From Pseudisothecium myosuroides (lineage: Eukaryota; Streptophyta; Bryopsida; Hypnales; Lembophyllaceae): a stretch of 64,000 nucleotides of DNA. The notes beneath the pieces are model-generated. The model was not told the DNA's origin. It saw only the letters and a list, made by a program, of their open reading frames with translations, and did no database searches. Both the position numbers and the translations under genes were made by a program. The stretch is from NCBI GenBank assembly GCA_951799445.1, contig OX637289.1, positions 1,116,001-1,180,000 on the forward strand, read 5' to 3'. Each line of letters begins with the position of its first letter. Position 1 is the stretch's first letter. Shown piece by piece: positions 41,038 to 51,721 of the stretch.

Positions 41038-43560
41038 AATTCAAGACCATCCAAATTAAGGTCCACCATATAAGCCCAGTGATAATCATCCACACTGGAA
41101 CAATACCTATAACGTACCACTAGTTTGGAATGGACCACCTACCAATCCAAACACTCATCGTTATAGCCCTCCTGAGAGGGATAAAGATGTGGTATATTAT
41201 TGGTGTGCTAAATTAGGACACTATACTACGGATCGTCCTAACTCTAGAAAATTAGTGGATTATATTCCATGGTGTGGTAGATGTCGATGAAAGGGTCATA
41301 TACTCGAAGATTGTATTGTGCCACCAAGAACATTTGGCTCTTCTGATAGAGATTATCTTAAATCTAAACAAGTTCAGTTTCAAAGGGAGGATAACTCAAG
41401 ACCTTTAAATCATGTTTTGCATATTATTTTGAAAAAAATTCTTATCCAAAGAATGTTTATATCGCCACACGGCAAAAAAAGCTAAACAAGATTTAATAAA
41501 TAATGAAACTCATGAAATCATTGAAAATTAAGATAAAATATCACAAACTCCTTTGGAAAAGAATCTTATGAGATTAACACCAATTCAAGGAGATTAAACC
41601 ATGTTAAACCATTGATAAATTCAAATCATCTTTATAATGAAATGATTTGGAAAAAAAGGCAAGAAAATATTGGGGTGCAAATCCCTAATCCTACACCTAT
41701 GCCAATACCATAGATTGAAGGTTATTATTCCTTTTAAGGTATTACCACCAGTTATTCATACTACAGTGCCTAATTTCTATCAAATACCTACAAAAAGAAT
41801 AAATTCTAGACCAAATTCTAAACCAAAAGATCAAATTTTACCAAAATAGAAAGTTCTATGGACAATGAAGTTAGCAGCAGTAAATAGAATCCTACAATGT
41901 TTTGGCAAATCTTGATCATATACAACTCCAAATTAGTAGAAAACAATTGTTGGCAATATCACCTAAGTGTAGCAGTGATTTAATCCCTAAAAGCCCATTG
42001 TCCCTTCGGGGGACAAATGCGTTTTCGGGCATGTACCTTTTCGCTGAAATTTTCTCCTGATTTTTTTGAGACTTTTTGTGAACATGAAGAATTGAGAGAG
42101 GTACCTGGCAGAAAAAAAATTTTGAAATCGGACCTTTGAGCAAGAAATTATGCCACTTCTTGGAATGCGTGGGGACGGGGGGCAGCAAAAAAAATTTGCA
42201 AAATTTTGAATTTTTTCTTAAAATATTTTTTTTCTCATAGATTATATTTTTGTCTATCTGGAAAGCTTTGATTCATTTCATTTGGATTTGTTATGAGGAA
42301 GTTATGGACATTCTTGTTTTTCGGGCAGTTAGAGCATCTTCTTGAAAAAAATAACTTGTAGGATTCATTTCGGAATGCAATTTTTGTAATTTTTCATCTT
42401 TTTTTTTTTGGAATGGTTTAGTTTACTTGCTAGAACAATCTCACCATTGGAATTAGTGCATTTTAATTCCATCTAAAATATATGAATATTTTAGATTTTC
42501 CTTCTATCTTGTACCTACTTCTACTTAACAATTTTTTTAAGAATGATAATTAATTTTTTTTGAATTTTTTTTTTCCCCCTAGACTCTCAACTCAATTCTC
42601 CACTATAAAGATTTAAAGCTCAAAACGCTGTAGTGCAAAAATTTTAAGTTAAAAATGTTTAAAGTCAAAAAATCTGGTCCCGCAATGTGTTGAAAAACTT
42701 GTTTTTTCCACTTTAAACGCAGATATCTTGCAATCTGTGCGGTCAAAAATTCTGAAATTTTTTCCACACATTCTCATACCAATTAGGTGTAAGATCCTAT
42801 GATTAGATGTGAAAAAAAAACAATTTGATTTTTTTTGTACTTTTTGCTATAGAAATGGCAGTTTTGAGTGTTTTTTGGCAGAAAAAAGGCCTTGGGCCTT
42901 TAGGGGTTAAATATATCTTTAGTAAAAAAAAGCACTAAAATCCTAGAAATTCATGAAATTTCTATGGATCATAGAGCACCTACTGTGGATGTTATGATAA
43001 ATGATTTGTTGATATACGGAGCACAAATAGATAGTAGGTCTAGTGTCAATCTCATGAATTTTGAAACTATGAAAGAGATGCAATTGACAACCATGACTCC
43101 TACTCCAATTATTCTAAGAATGGTTGCACAGAGTTGAGTTAAACCTCTAGGAATGTTAACTCAAATTGTAAAAGCAATTGGTGGGATAGATTATGAAGTT
43201 GATTACATAATTTTCAAACTTACAAAATTTATTTCATCCTATTCTGTCTTGTTGGACAGAGCATGGTTGTATTTAGCCAAAGCTAAAGACAATTGGAGAA
43301 AAGGCACCCTAACCATTGGAAAAAGAAAGAACAAAATTATCTTATCCTTTTATTCTACAATCTACTGTGGTGTTCAAAACCTAAGAAGAAGATAGTAATA
43401 TCACTTCAAAAAATCAAATGGAAAGTGAAAGTGAAAAAGTGAGAAGAACAAACCCAAAAAGTTTCAAAGAGGAATTACCCTACCAAAGTTTAGGATTTGA
43501 AAAATACTTCACTCCTTTAGCACACATTGATGATTCAAACAATGCAATATTGGCACGGAA
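41038..43560 (+). pseudogene. Decayed retrotransposon gag-protease remnant
   Basis: Around 41190-41315 the reading shows YYWCAKLGHYTTD followed by WCGRCR*KGHILEDC, two zinc-knuckle (CCHC-like) units, the first lacking cysteines and the second with an internal stop. The segment near 41890-41980 reads NVLANLDH...RKQLLAIS. After the inserted element, 42960-43395 gives VDVMINDLLIYGAQIDSRSS, KPLGMLTQIVKAIGG and KGTLTIGKRKNKIIL, a retropepsin-like aspartic protease domain in which the catalytic D-S/T-G appears as DSR. A stop at 43136 splits it. No reverse transcriptase or long terminal repeats are seen. Confidence 0.7.
41984..42906 (-). mobile_element. piggyBac-like non-autonomous element (923 bp)
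   Basis: TTAA at 41980-41983 and 42907-42910. The ends are TCCCTAAAAGCCC on the left and GGGCCTTTAGGGG on the right. It interrupts the gag-protease remnant between the spacer and protease segments. Most of its length is the reverse complement of the element at 56687-57619, sharing 'GATCTTACACCTAA', 'TTGCAAGATATCTACGTTTAA'-type blocks and 'GAGAATTGAGTTGAGAGTC'. Confidence 0.75.
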
Positions 43561-43597
43561 AAATTCTTTCAATTAGCATCTAATCTAAGTCATTTCA

Positions 43598-44343
43598 GGG
43601 TCATTGCAAGAAACACCGTCAGTTTTTGTTCCACTTTCAATTGGCGTTTTTGGCTAGTACTCCCAGTACTATGAACTTTTTGCATATTATTTTTAAAAAA
43701 TAAAATAAAATAAGCATAATTAGTATAATACTATAAATAGCATATCACCAAAATTTCAGACCTAAAAAAAATCTGAGTCAAAAGTTATTCACAAAAGAAA
43801 AAAGCTGAAAATTTGAAGAAAATACATACTCTGACGTTTAAATTTGTAAAATATAGGAAAAACTTTTTCCAAAGAAACTAAAAATAGATGATTTGGGAAG
43901 ACTTCATAATGAAGAGATTTGAATAAAAAAAATTATCTTGAAACCATCTTTATTGTTCAGAACTACGCGCGCAAGGGAGCCTTCTTTGCAAGGACGTGGA
44001 GGACATAAAATAAATTATTTTTTAATGCCCCTTGGTAGAAACATGAGTTCCTACAACGCAAATAGACCATAGAAATTTCAGCTCTAAATCATTAAATTTG
44101 GGGACTCCATAGTACTCAAAACCCCTAAAACGCAAAACGTGACATATTAGTTTAATTGATTTTTAAATATAAGATGATTTTTTTTAATTTCTGAAAAATA
44201 TGAGATATAAATACACTCAAGATATACATCTCCAATAAAAATCTCAAATTCATGCGAGTCAAGCTTAAAAAGTTATTGCAAAAGAAAGATTCAAAACTCC
44301 ATTTGTGACACATACCAAGTGCCGGTGTTTCTTGCAATGACCC
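43598..44343. mobile_element. GGGTNATTGCAAG-family element, complete copy A (746 bp)
   Basis: The left end GGGTCATTGCAAGAAACACC is matched inverted by GGTGTTTCTTGCAATGACCC at the right. The 4-bp target duplication TTCA is at 43594-43597 and 44344-44347. It sits inside a TAAGGTA-family element: the flanks 'CTAAGTCATTTCA' and 'TTCATACTTTTTGGACC' rejoin to that family's sequence. It is nearly identical to copy B at 50091-50830. Confidence 0.85.
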
Positions 44344-44521
44344 TTCATACTTTTTGGACCATTGTGGAATTAGTTACAAATTTTTGAAGTTAAAATGTAG
44401 TGGTCACTAAAAATGACCACCTCCTGAAATGTACATTTGGTACATTGAATTGAAGGAAGCAAATTGTACCTCTGTATCATGTTTGCTATTAGAGCATGGT
44501 TGCTTTTATAGCAGACTACGG
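44344..44521 (-). mobile_element. Right part of a TAAGGTA-family element split by copy A
   Basis: The sequence continues the family interior ('TTGTGGAATTAGTTACAAA', 'CCTGAAATGTACATTTGGTAC') to a degenerate end 'TTTTATAGCAGACTACGGCTTA'. The left part lies just before 43594. Confidence 0.6.
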
Positions 44522-45527
44522 CTTAGATTGCACTAGCAACTGTAAGACATTTTTATTGCATGCAAGTACAAACTCATATTTAAAATTGGCATACACGAGC
44601 CAAAGATGATTCTGTTAGCTCCATCCACTCGACATTCAATTGAACAATATTTTATTTGCAATTTTGCACCTTAGCTTGGAGGTCTTGAACTTCAAGACAC
44701 AGTCACTATTAGCTCGGACCATGGCGTTAATTGCTTAATACTCCGTAGTAATTAATAATGCTACAAATGCACCAAGCTAATTGCAGAGTCTCACTTACTT
44801 AGGTTCAATTGATCCATGCACAAATCTTGGTTCAGAGAATTCTCTTGGATTCACTGGCAATATGTTGCAGAACTTAAATAGCTGGGATTCAATTCCTCGC
44901 ATTTTCATTCAGCTGCAAGTCCAGAAATGTGAATCATTTAAATTGAAAATCCATGGAAACATATTTTTGTGCATTAATTTCTATGCTCATCAGCTATTCA
45001 ACACGATCTTGTTCGAATATCACTACTAAGTCATGTACCACATTCCACAGCAAATAATGCTACACAGGCACACCATGAGAAAGCACAGGTCAATCAATCC
45101 ACGTACAGCGATTAATCTAAAAATACAAATTACACAAACAGAGTCGCATAACATTTGATTACTCAGTCAAGCAATGTAAGTTGCAACTCCTTCGAAAATC
45201 CAAAATCCAATCGATCTAGCGATCGAACTTTTATTATTTATATATGATCACGTCCTCAGTCACGATAATGAGCCGTGCATGCCTCAAGCATGAAGCATCA
45301 CTTACAGGACCGGACAATGTCCCATATCCATTTCCAGGCGAAGTCCATCATATTTATTCATCTTACTATATAGTACACCAAGAGCGGACAATGCTCAGAT
45401 GCACTTCGAAGCGAAGTCATATCCATCTTATTATATGTACACAAAGGCGACGTACTACACATTATATACAGTACTTGCTAGATGAATTAATCACTGACTA
45501 GCTTACTCCGGGATTAATTTCTTCTAG
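44522..45527. other. Spacer right of the split element
   Basis: No gene or clear repeat is visible. The last few hundred bases before 45528 are the probable 3'UTR of the secreted-precursor gene. Confidence 0.5.
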
Positions 45528-46118
45528 CTAGTGCATGGGTGGAACGCACCGGTATTTGTGTTTGCTCAAAAGTCCACAGTCAGATCGAGCAGGCTCATGC
45601 GCTTCCTGAACTGAACGACCGACAGGGGAGACTTCCTCAGGAGCGGGTGTCTTGATGTGAGTCTTCATCGGTGGCACGCATCGGTATTTGTGCTTTCCCA
45701 GTGGGCCGCAGTCGGAACGGTCTTCGGGGAGGACTTGGGCGTCTTGTACTAGTGCGGCGACTTCTTCAGGGGCGGGGGTGTTTACGATGGTCTCCACTGG
45801 GGGAATGCATCGGTATTTGTGCTTCAGCCCGCAGTCGGAGGGGACTTGAGGATAGTCTTCGGGGAGGACTTGGGCGTCTTCTACGAATGCGGCAGGTTCC
45901 TGAGTGCTTGGAGTGTGGCTTGAGGAGGGGCCGTCGAAGCAGTCGTAGCGAGACTGGAAGCGTCCGCAAGCTGGGTCGCCGGCTTCGAATCGTGCCTTCG
46001 CCAGGGTTCTCTCTTCCTCGAGGTCGAGCATGCTGCGTTGCGGTCGAGCAGCTTCAATGTGAAGTGCGAGTGTCAAGAACAGGAGGCAACAGGGTACGGC
46101 AGTTAGTTTCCACGCCAT
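45528..46118 (-). CDS. Secreted precursor with repeated two-cysteine modules (196 aa)
   Basis: Starting at ATG 46118 the protein opens with a signal peptide (MAWKLTAVPCCLLFLTLALH, then IEAA before the likely cut). After an acidic stretch come four modules, each with one cysteine pair: ACGRFQSRYDC (Cys 51/60), DCGLKHKYRC (96/104), DCGPLGKHKYRC (137/147) and DCGLLSKHKYRC (181/191). The last three are followed by [IV]PP. Linkers repeat too (PAPEEV, DAQVLPED). The protein ends three residues after the last VPP. This layout suggests a precursor that yields small disulfide loops. Upstream in-frame methionines exist, but this start puts the signal peptide at the N-terminus, and a CAG acceptor 13 bp upstream suggests a 5'UTR intron. 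I do not recognise the family. Confidence 0.75.
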   Translation of the reverse strand: MAWKLTAVPCCLLFLTLALHIEAARPQRSMLDLEEERTLAKARFEAGDPACGRFQSRYDCFDGPSSSHTPSTQEPAAFVEDAQVLPEDYPQVPSDCGLKHKYRCIPPVETIVNTPAPEEVAALVQDAQVLPEDRSDCGPLGKHKYRCVPPMKTHIKTPAPEEVSPVGRSVQEAHEPARSDCGLLSKHKYRCVPPMH

Positions 46119-46546
46119 GATGTTGATCGATCTGCAGTTCCTGTATCGCATGAGAGTGCACAATTTATTAGACACCGAGCACTCACTGAGCTATCACCGA
46201 GGATACTCTGTTCAACATGGTTACGCGCGCTACTCTAGCTTTCATCTTCTGAAACAGAGGGACTGATCGGTAGTTAGCACAGAGCGTAATGGACACTTAC
46301 TCGCTCGATCCGGCACGGGGGGCTGATAACGAACAGAAACAGAAAGCGAAATGGACGACTCAAATGATCGAATATGCGTCCGATCGAACGGACTTGTGAA
46401 CTCTTGGGAGCACTAAAATATTCGATCCGACAAAGTCACAGTTTGCAATAATTGACAGCGGACCAACAGACTGGAAAAAAAGTCCAACGATCGCATTCTA
46501 GGTGGGCATGTCTAATTCAATATAATACAAAACTCTGTTTCGATGC

Positions 46547-46732
46547 TGCAATTCACAACGGACTTCTAGAGTTTACGCAAACAATGCAAGTATAACACGC
46601 ACAAATGATCAAAAGAGACAGAATCGCAGTTCGTAGTTTCGTTGCTACAGCAAAACATTCACTTCACGATAGACTTCTAGAGCCAAGCAAACAATGCCCA
46701 AATGACCACGCACAAAATGATCAAAAGCGATG
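46547..46732. repeat. Diverged direct repeat, about 70 bp, two copies
   Basis: The segments 46547-46616 and 46667-46732 share 'GACTTCTAGAG', 'GCAAACAATGC' and 'CACGCACAAA.TGATCAAAAG' in the same order. Confidence 0.7.
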
Positions 46733-46762
46733 TTGATTAGCAACACATAAATGAACTCAAGT

Positions 46763-46996
46763 AAGCAAACAAGCAGAATATTTCTTAGACCACTGTCCAG
46801 AAAGCTAGCATATATGCAGGGGACTATCTAGCATAAAGCAAACAAGCAGAATATTTCTTAGAATATTGTCCAGAACGCTAGCATACTGTACATGCAGGGG
46901 ACTATTTTAGCATTACGAAAACAAGCAAAATATTTCTTAGAATACTGTCCAGAAAGCTAGCACACTGTATATGCAGGCCCGGACTATCTGGCATCA
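46763..46996. repeat. Three tandem repeats of about 76 bp
   Basis: Three successive units contain 'ACAAGCA.AATATTTCTTAG', 'TGTCCAGAA.GCTAGCA' and 'ATGCAGG', beginning near 46763, 46836 and 46916. They lie within the probable 5'UTR intron of the secreted-precursor gene. Confidence 0.85.
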
Positions 46997-47228
46997 GGGG
47001 ACTCCCCCACCTCGCTCGCTCGATCAATCAGGAGCTATGACACACTCACTCCAAAGCACAGGAAAATATCCTTACCACCACAATGCAAGCTGCTGATCGA
47101 GAGTCACAAAGAGCTAGCTAAAGCACCGGCCTCTGCGACTCTTCTCGGAGAGAGTACCTCTGATCGAGAGACAGAAAGAGATGGAAACTGAGACTGCGAG
47201 AATGGGTTAAGGAAGGGCCGGTGGAGCT

Positions 47229-47240
47229 CGGTATATGTAG
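47229..47240 (-). promoter_or_regulatory. Candidate TATA box for the secreted-precursor gene
   Basis: The minus strand reads CTACATATACCG in a GC-richer context about 30 bp above a GC-richer leader-like segment (47076-47200). It is the only TATA-like element in a plausible position. Confidence 0.45.
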
Positions 47241-47530
47241 CGAGCTGGAACTGGTGAATTGAAAATGTAACTAGTGATCGGAGGTCGTCTCGATCCCATC
47301 TAGACTTTTTGTCAATTGGGAATTGACAAGGTGATGCACATCACTCTTAGTATTCAACTTTACGCATTGGATCATTCTGCGTATTAATTGGATCATTCTG
47401 CACAAGCTGTCGAATCGAAGCCACGTACGTCAAGAACTGTCCGCTTCGCTTACAATGGTTCATGCATCTCATTTTCAGTTGTGCCTGCACCAGCTAGTAA
47501 GCTGGTTCATGTAATTCATAGCTTGTATGC

Positions 47531-47938
47531 TTAGTTCAGCGTTCGGGAATCGAAGTTATTGGAGCTGTCCCCGGTAATTTGCCTGGCTCCTCTCTTTGTA
47601 GAAGGACGCAGGGTTTCTTTCAAGTTGCATCCTCTCCTTATCAAAATCTTCCGGATCATTTCCTTTGGTATCAAATCTGTAGAGGCTACAATCTTTCTCT
47701 TACAATAAAAAGTCTTGTTGGTTTTAAACAAAACTCCAAATTTCATTGTATCCGGTAAACAAGGACAATGGAACAAGGGTTGGACGTCATAACCAGTCCT
47801 AAAGTAATACTTGCTCTTGCTATGTCCAAGCACTTCACGACCCTCATTGGCCAACCTTAAAGCAGTACCTGCCTTGTCCAAGAACATACCTACTTTCAAC
47901 AACTTGGATTTTATCATTGGAATTGAATTGGCAATCAA
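47531..47938 (-). CDS. Unrecognised 135-aa open frame
   Basis: The frame opens with MIANSIPMIKSKLLKVGMF and is rich in Lys/Arg, with stretches such as KYYFRTGYDVQPLFHCPCLP and GCNLKETLRPSTKRGARQ. Its base composition is less AT-rich than the surrounding spacer, which argues for present or past coding. I recognise no domain. It sits 5' of the secreted-precursor gene and beside a transposon-like element (48022-48626), so a gene fragment is as likely as a gene. Confidence 0.3.
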   Translation of the reverse strand: MIANSIPMIKSKLLKVGMFLDKAGTALRLANEGREVLGHSKSKYYFRTGYDVQPLFHCPCLPDTMKFGVLFKTNKTFYCKRKIVASTDLIPKEMIRKILIRRGCNLKETLRPSTKRGARQITGDSSNNFDSRTLN

Positions 47939-48021
47939 CTAAAATTTGACAATTTCATGAATGAGGCGGCTACATATCCACCTTTTAATTTGGTTTGGTT
48001 GGATGCTAATGTTGGGGGAGC

Positions 48022-48626
48022 GGTCGGCTTGGGGTATCCCACTTTAGACACACTAATTAGGATATTTTTGTTTCAAGCCTCCAAAGTTTGTCTAATTTGT
48101 TCATTTTGATCAAGTAAAAAGACCCTAAAAATAAAAAAATAAAATTGTGCACCTCAATATGATCAAGATGTATATTCCTATCGATTTTTAAGAAAAATAA
48201 TTAAATTTGTGAATTTTTTCATAGGTGTGAAAAAAATCGCTGAATTTTGGGAATTGCAAGCTTTATAGTGCACAATTCTTAAAAAAATTATACATAAAAA
48301 GAATTATTTTATGTATTGGACCACTTCATATAAGTCTCCTCCAAAAATGATATTAAGAAAAAATTATTTGATATTCCAAATGCTTGTTTTTGAGGATTTT
48401 ATGTGTCCGGGACAACACCTATTTTTTAAACTATAAAATTCAGTAAAAATTTGTAAAATTCTTTTTTTGTGCTGAATTTTTTTTTATGATACTTTACAAG
48501 TATAGGCATCTTAAACCACATTTTGCAAAACCATAATTTATTACATTTAAAAAATGAAGTTGTTTGACATAGTGTGGTAAACTACATTATAGTTAAGACG
48601 GCTTTTTTGGGTACCCCAAGCCGACC
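48022..48626. mobile_element. 605-bp element with GGTCGGCTTGGGGTAYCC inverted ends
   Basis: The left end GGTCGGCTTGGGGTATCCCA and the complement of the right end GGTCGGCTTGGGGTACCCAA are inverted repeats. The interior is AT-rich and non-coding. I found no convincing target duplication. Confidence 0.6.
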
Positions 48627-49081
48627 ATCGCCGTTGTCAATTCTTTGTCCTGTTTTGGTTCCTCCATTTTCACACTCCAAACAATTGTCTTCCCAAAAGC
48701 ATCGGCTAACAATGAATTAATCGGTGGTTTTATCTTAACATTGATGTGGATTCTTTACCGATTTATTTTATTAGTGGTTGTTACATAAAGACTTATCAAA
48801 GTTGCACTATCTATTTAAGAATATTGCAGCGGTTGTAAAATTCTTGTACATATTTCAAATTTTCAATTACTAATTTTGATAGTCAGAGAAGAAATTGCAG
48901 TGGAAATTTGTAGTCAATCATACTAATTTTGCAAGTGACACTAATTTTTTCCAATAGTTAGTCTCTTACTAATAGAATAAATTAGTTTAGCTAGCTTGGT
49001 CCTTAATAGATTCACCGGAAGTTGTTGAAAAATATTAAAAAATAAAAAGTGGATTTTTATTTAAATTAGTCTATATTGAAG

Positions 49082-49463
49082 GGCTATTGCAAAAAACTCT
49101 TGTACTATTTTGTGTCAAGTTATAGGCCAATTGGATTCTAGTAAATAATTTTTGAAGTTCTATTTGGATCTCTATAAAAAAATTCTCAGGTTGAATAAAG
49201 AGATTATAGGTCTATTATATTTTTTGATGAATAGTAATTGTCATAAATATAATGATTGTGGAATAGTAATTCTGAAGGTTTGTCATACACTCACACTTGG
49301 CATTTGGATGGGGATTATAGTATTTTTGAGTAACTTTGTTTGAACTTACAACCACAATTTTACAACCCCATTTCATAACCCCCACCTAGCCAGTCTTTTA
49401 GAAGGATTTAAAAAACTAACATTGCTAATGCTTTAAACTCTTGCTTGAAAAAGTATGCAATTT
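49082..49463. mobile_element. Left fragment of a GGGTNATTGCAAG-family element
   Basis: It begins GGGCTATTGCAAAAAACTCT, a degenerate family terminus, followed by the typical 'TGTACTATTTTGTGTCAAG' start. No right end is found before the next element begins at 49464. Confidence 0.45.
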
Positions 49464-50957
49464 GGGTGATTGCAAGAAAGACCGGTACTATTATGCGTCA
49501 CAATAAGAGTGATTCTTTTATCATCCATTATAACTTTTGATGCATGAACTTGATTAAATTGAAATTTTATTAGAAATGTATAACTTGATATTATTCAGAT
49601 CCCTTATTTTTCAGATTTAAAAAAAATCATTTTATATTAAATTTCAATTTAGTTAATTTGTCACACCTTCCAATTTAGGGTTTTTTAGTAGAACGAAGTA
49701 TCCAAAATTAATGATCTAGAGGTGAATTTTGTACGGTCTATTTCCATAGTAGGAAGTCATGTTTCTACCAAAGGAAATTTAAAAATATTTCGTTTTATGT
49801 CATCCACATGTTTGCTAACAGGGCTCCTTTGTGCGCACATTTTTGAACATTGAAGACGGTTTTAAGATCATTCTTGTAGTGAAATCTCTTCATTATAAAG
49901 TTCTCCCAAATCGGAAATTTTTAGTATTTTTTTTTTTAAATTCTTATTTTTTACAAATTAAAATGTGAAAGTACCTATATTCTTGAGATTTTGCTAGTTC
50001 ATGAGACTTTTCTAGTTTTCCTACTTAGATATTTTTTCTCTGCTTTTCTTTCTCAAGATAGTTACCTTCTTCTTAAAGAGTTAAGGTTGTGGGTCGTTGC
50101 AAGAAACACCGTCAGTTTTTGTTCCACTTTGGCGTTTTTCGGCTAGTACTCCAGTACTATGAGCTTTTTGCATATTAATTTTTTAAAATAAAATAAAATA
50201 AGGATAATTAGTATTATACTATAAATAGCATATCACCAAAATTTCAGACCTAAAAAAAATTTGAGTCAAAAGTTATTCACAAAAGAAAAAAGCTGAAAAT
50301 TTGAAGAAAATACATACTCCGACGTTTAAATTTGTAAAAAATAGGAAAAACCATTTTCAAAGAAACTAAAAATAGACCATTTGGGAAGACTTAATGATGA
50401 AGAGATTTGAATAAAAAAAATTATCTTGAAACCATCTTTATTGTTCAGAACTGCGCGCGCAAGGGAGCCCTCTTTGCAAGGACGTGGAGGACATAAAATA
50501 AATTATTTTTTAATGCCCCTTGGTAGAAACATGAGTTCTTACTACGCAAATAGACCATAGAAATTTCAGCTCTAAATCATTAAATTTGGGGACTCCATAG
50601 TACTCAAAACCCCTAAAACGCAAAACGTGACATATCAGTTTAATTGATTTTTAAATATAAGATGATTTTTTTTAATTTCTGAAAAATATGAGATATAAAT
50701 ACACTCAAGATATACATCTCCAATAAAAATCTTAAATTCATGCGAGTCAAGCTTAAAAAGTTATTACAAAAGAAAGATTCGAAACTCCATTTGTGACACA
50801 TACCCAGTACCGTGTTTCTTGCAGTGACCCTTGTATACATTAAAAATATTTTTCATAATTAATTAATTATTTATTTTAATTATACAATATTCCCAAAAGA
50901 AAAAATGAGTATTATGAAAACGCTACAAAAATCGGTCGGTCTTTCTTGCAACCACCC
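49464..50957. mobile_element. GGGTNATTGCAAG-family element C, with copy B nested inside
   Basis: The left end GGGTGATTGCAAGAAAGACC and the complement of the right end GGGTGGTTGCAAGAAAGACC are inverted. The 4-bp target duplication ATTT is at 49460-49463 and 50958-50961. Removing the nested copy (50091-50834) leaves about 750 bp, the usual family size. Confidence 0.85.
50091..50830. mobile_element. GGGTNATTGCAAG-family element, complete copy B (740 bp)
   Basis: The left end GGGTCGTTGCAAGAAACACC and the right end GTGTTTCTTGCAGTGACCC are inverted. The 4-bp target duplication TTGT is at 50087-50090 and 50831-50834. By eye it differs from copy A (43598-44343) at only a few percent of positions, so these are the youngest members. 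Confidence 0.88.
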
Positions 50958-51510
50958 ATTTGAGGATTTTGGTGGTTAATGGATGACTACAAATTTGACA
51001 TTTTTTCATCACATGCTATTATGCCTTCCTCAAAAAATTTACAACAATGGCTGCAATTTTTTTTGTGAATAATCTATAATTATACTTTTGTTTAATTTTT
51101 TTTCAGTTGGGGCATTCCATATCTACAAAAATTACAGATCTCTTGCCAAAATAGCACGAGAGCTCATTTCTAAGTACTGAAAAGTATTCATCAACATCCA
51201 CCACAGATGTCCTAGAAAAGTGGAAGGATGAAATTAAAGTGAGTTTTATTCTCTTACATGGACAAATAAAGAAGAGGCACATGCCTAAACTGCAAAAAAT
51301 CACGAGGCAAACAAATTGTCTTAATTTTCCAACCCAACCACGATATAGTATTCAAATATAGTCATAGTATTGTTAGTATAGATTTGTAGATATAGAAAAA
51401 TACAATTGAATTCTTATAATGACCTTGAAATGCCTAATGCCAAATGCTTGGCCAACTGAAGGACTAAAGTGTATACAAAAGATGTAAAATGTTCTTACTG
51501 TTGGATGAAC

Positions 51511-51672
51511 CACTACATTAGAGAAAATATGGGCCCTGCGGAGGGCTGCTCCATAGCCCTCCGAGGGACCCTAAAGTTTACTTTTTTTTTGCAAAAAATT
51601 GATTTTTCCCCTATTTCCGCGCAGCAGAAACTGCAGCAACAGTGGCGCAGGAACCGAAAACTGCGAGTAAAA

Positions 51673-51721
<49 letters not shown>

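Larger units (their letters stand above)
46132..47075 (-). other. Probable 5'UTR intron of the secreted-precursor gene
   Basis: On the minus strand an acceptor (AACTGCAG) lies at 46132-46139 just above the ATG, and a good donor (GTAAGG) begins at 47075. Another possible donor (GTAAGT) lies at 46300, so a shorter intron or two introns are also possible. This is inferred from splice signals only. Confidence 0.4.

Noticed and set aside
45671..46120. 149-codon plus-strand frame opposite the secreted precursor
   Set aside because: Antisense shadow; the minus-strand reading has a signal peptide and repeated modules, this one has neither.
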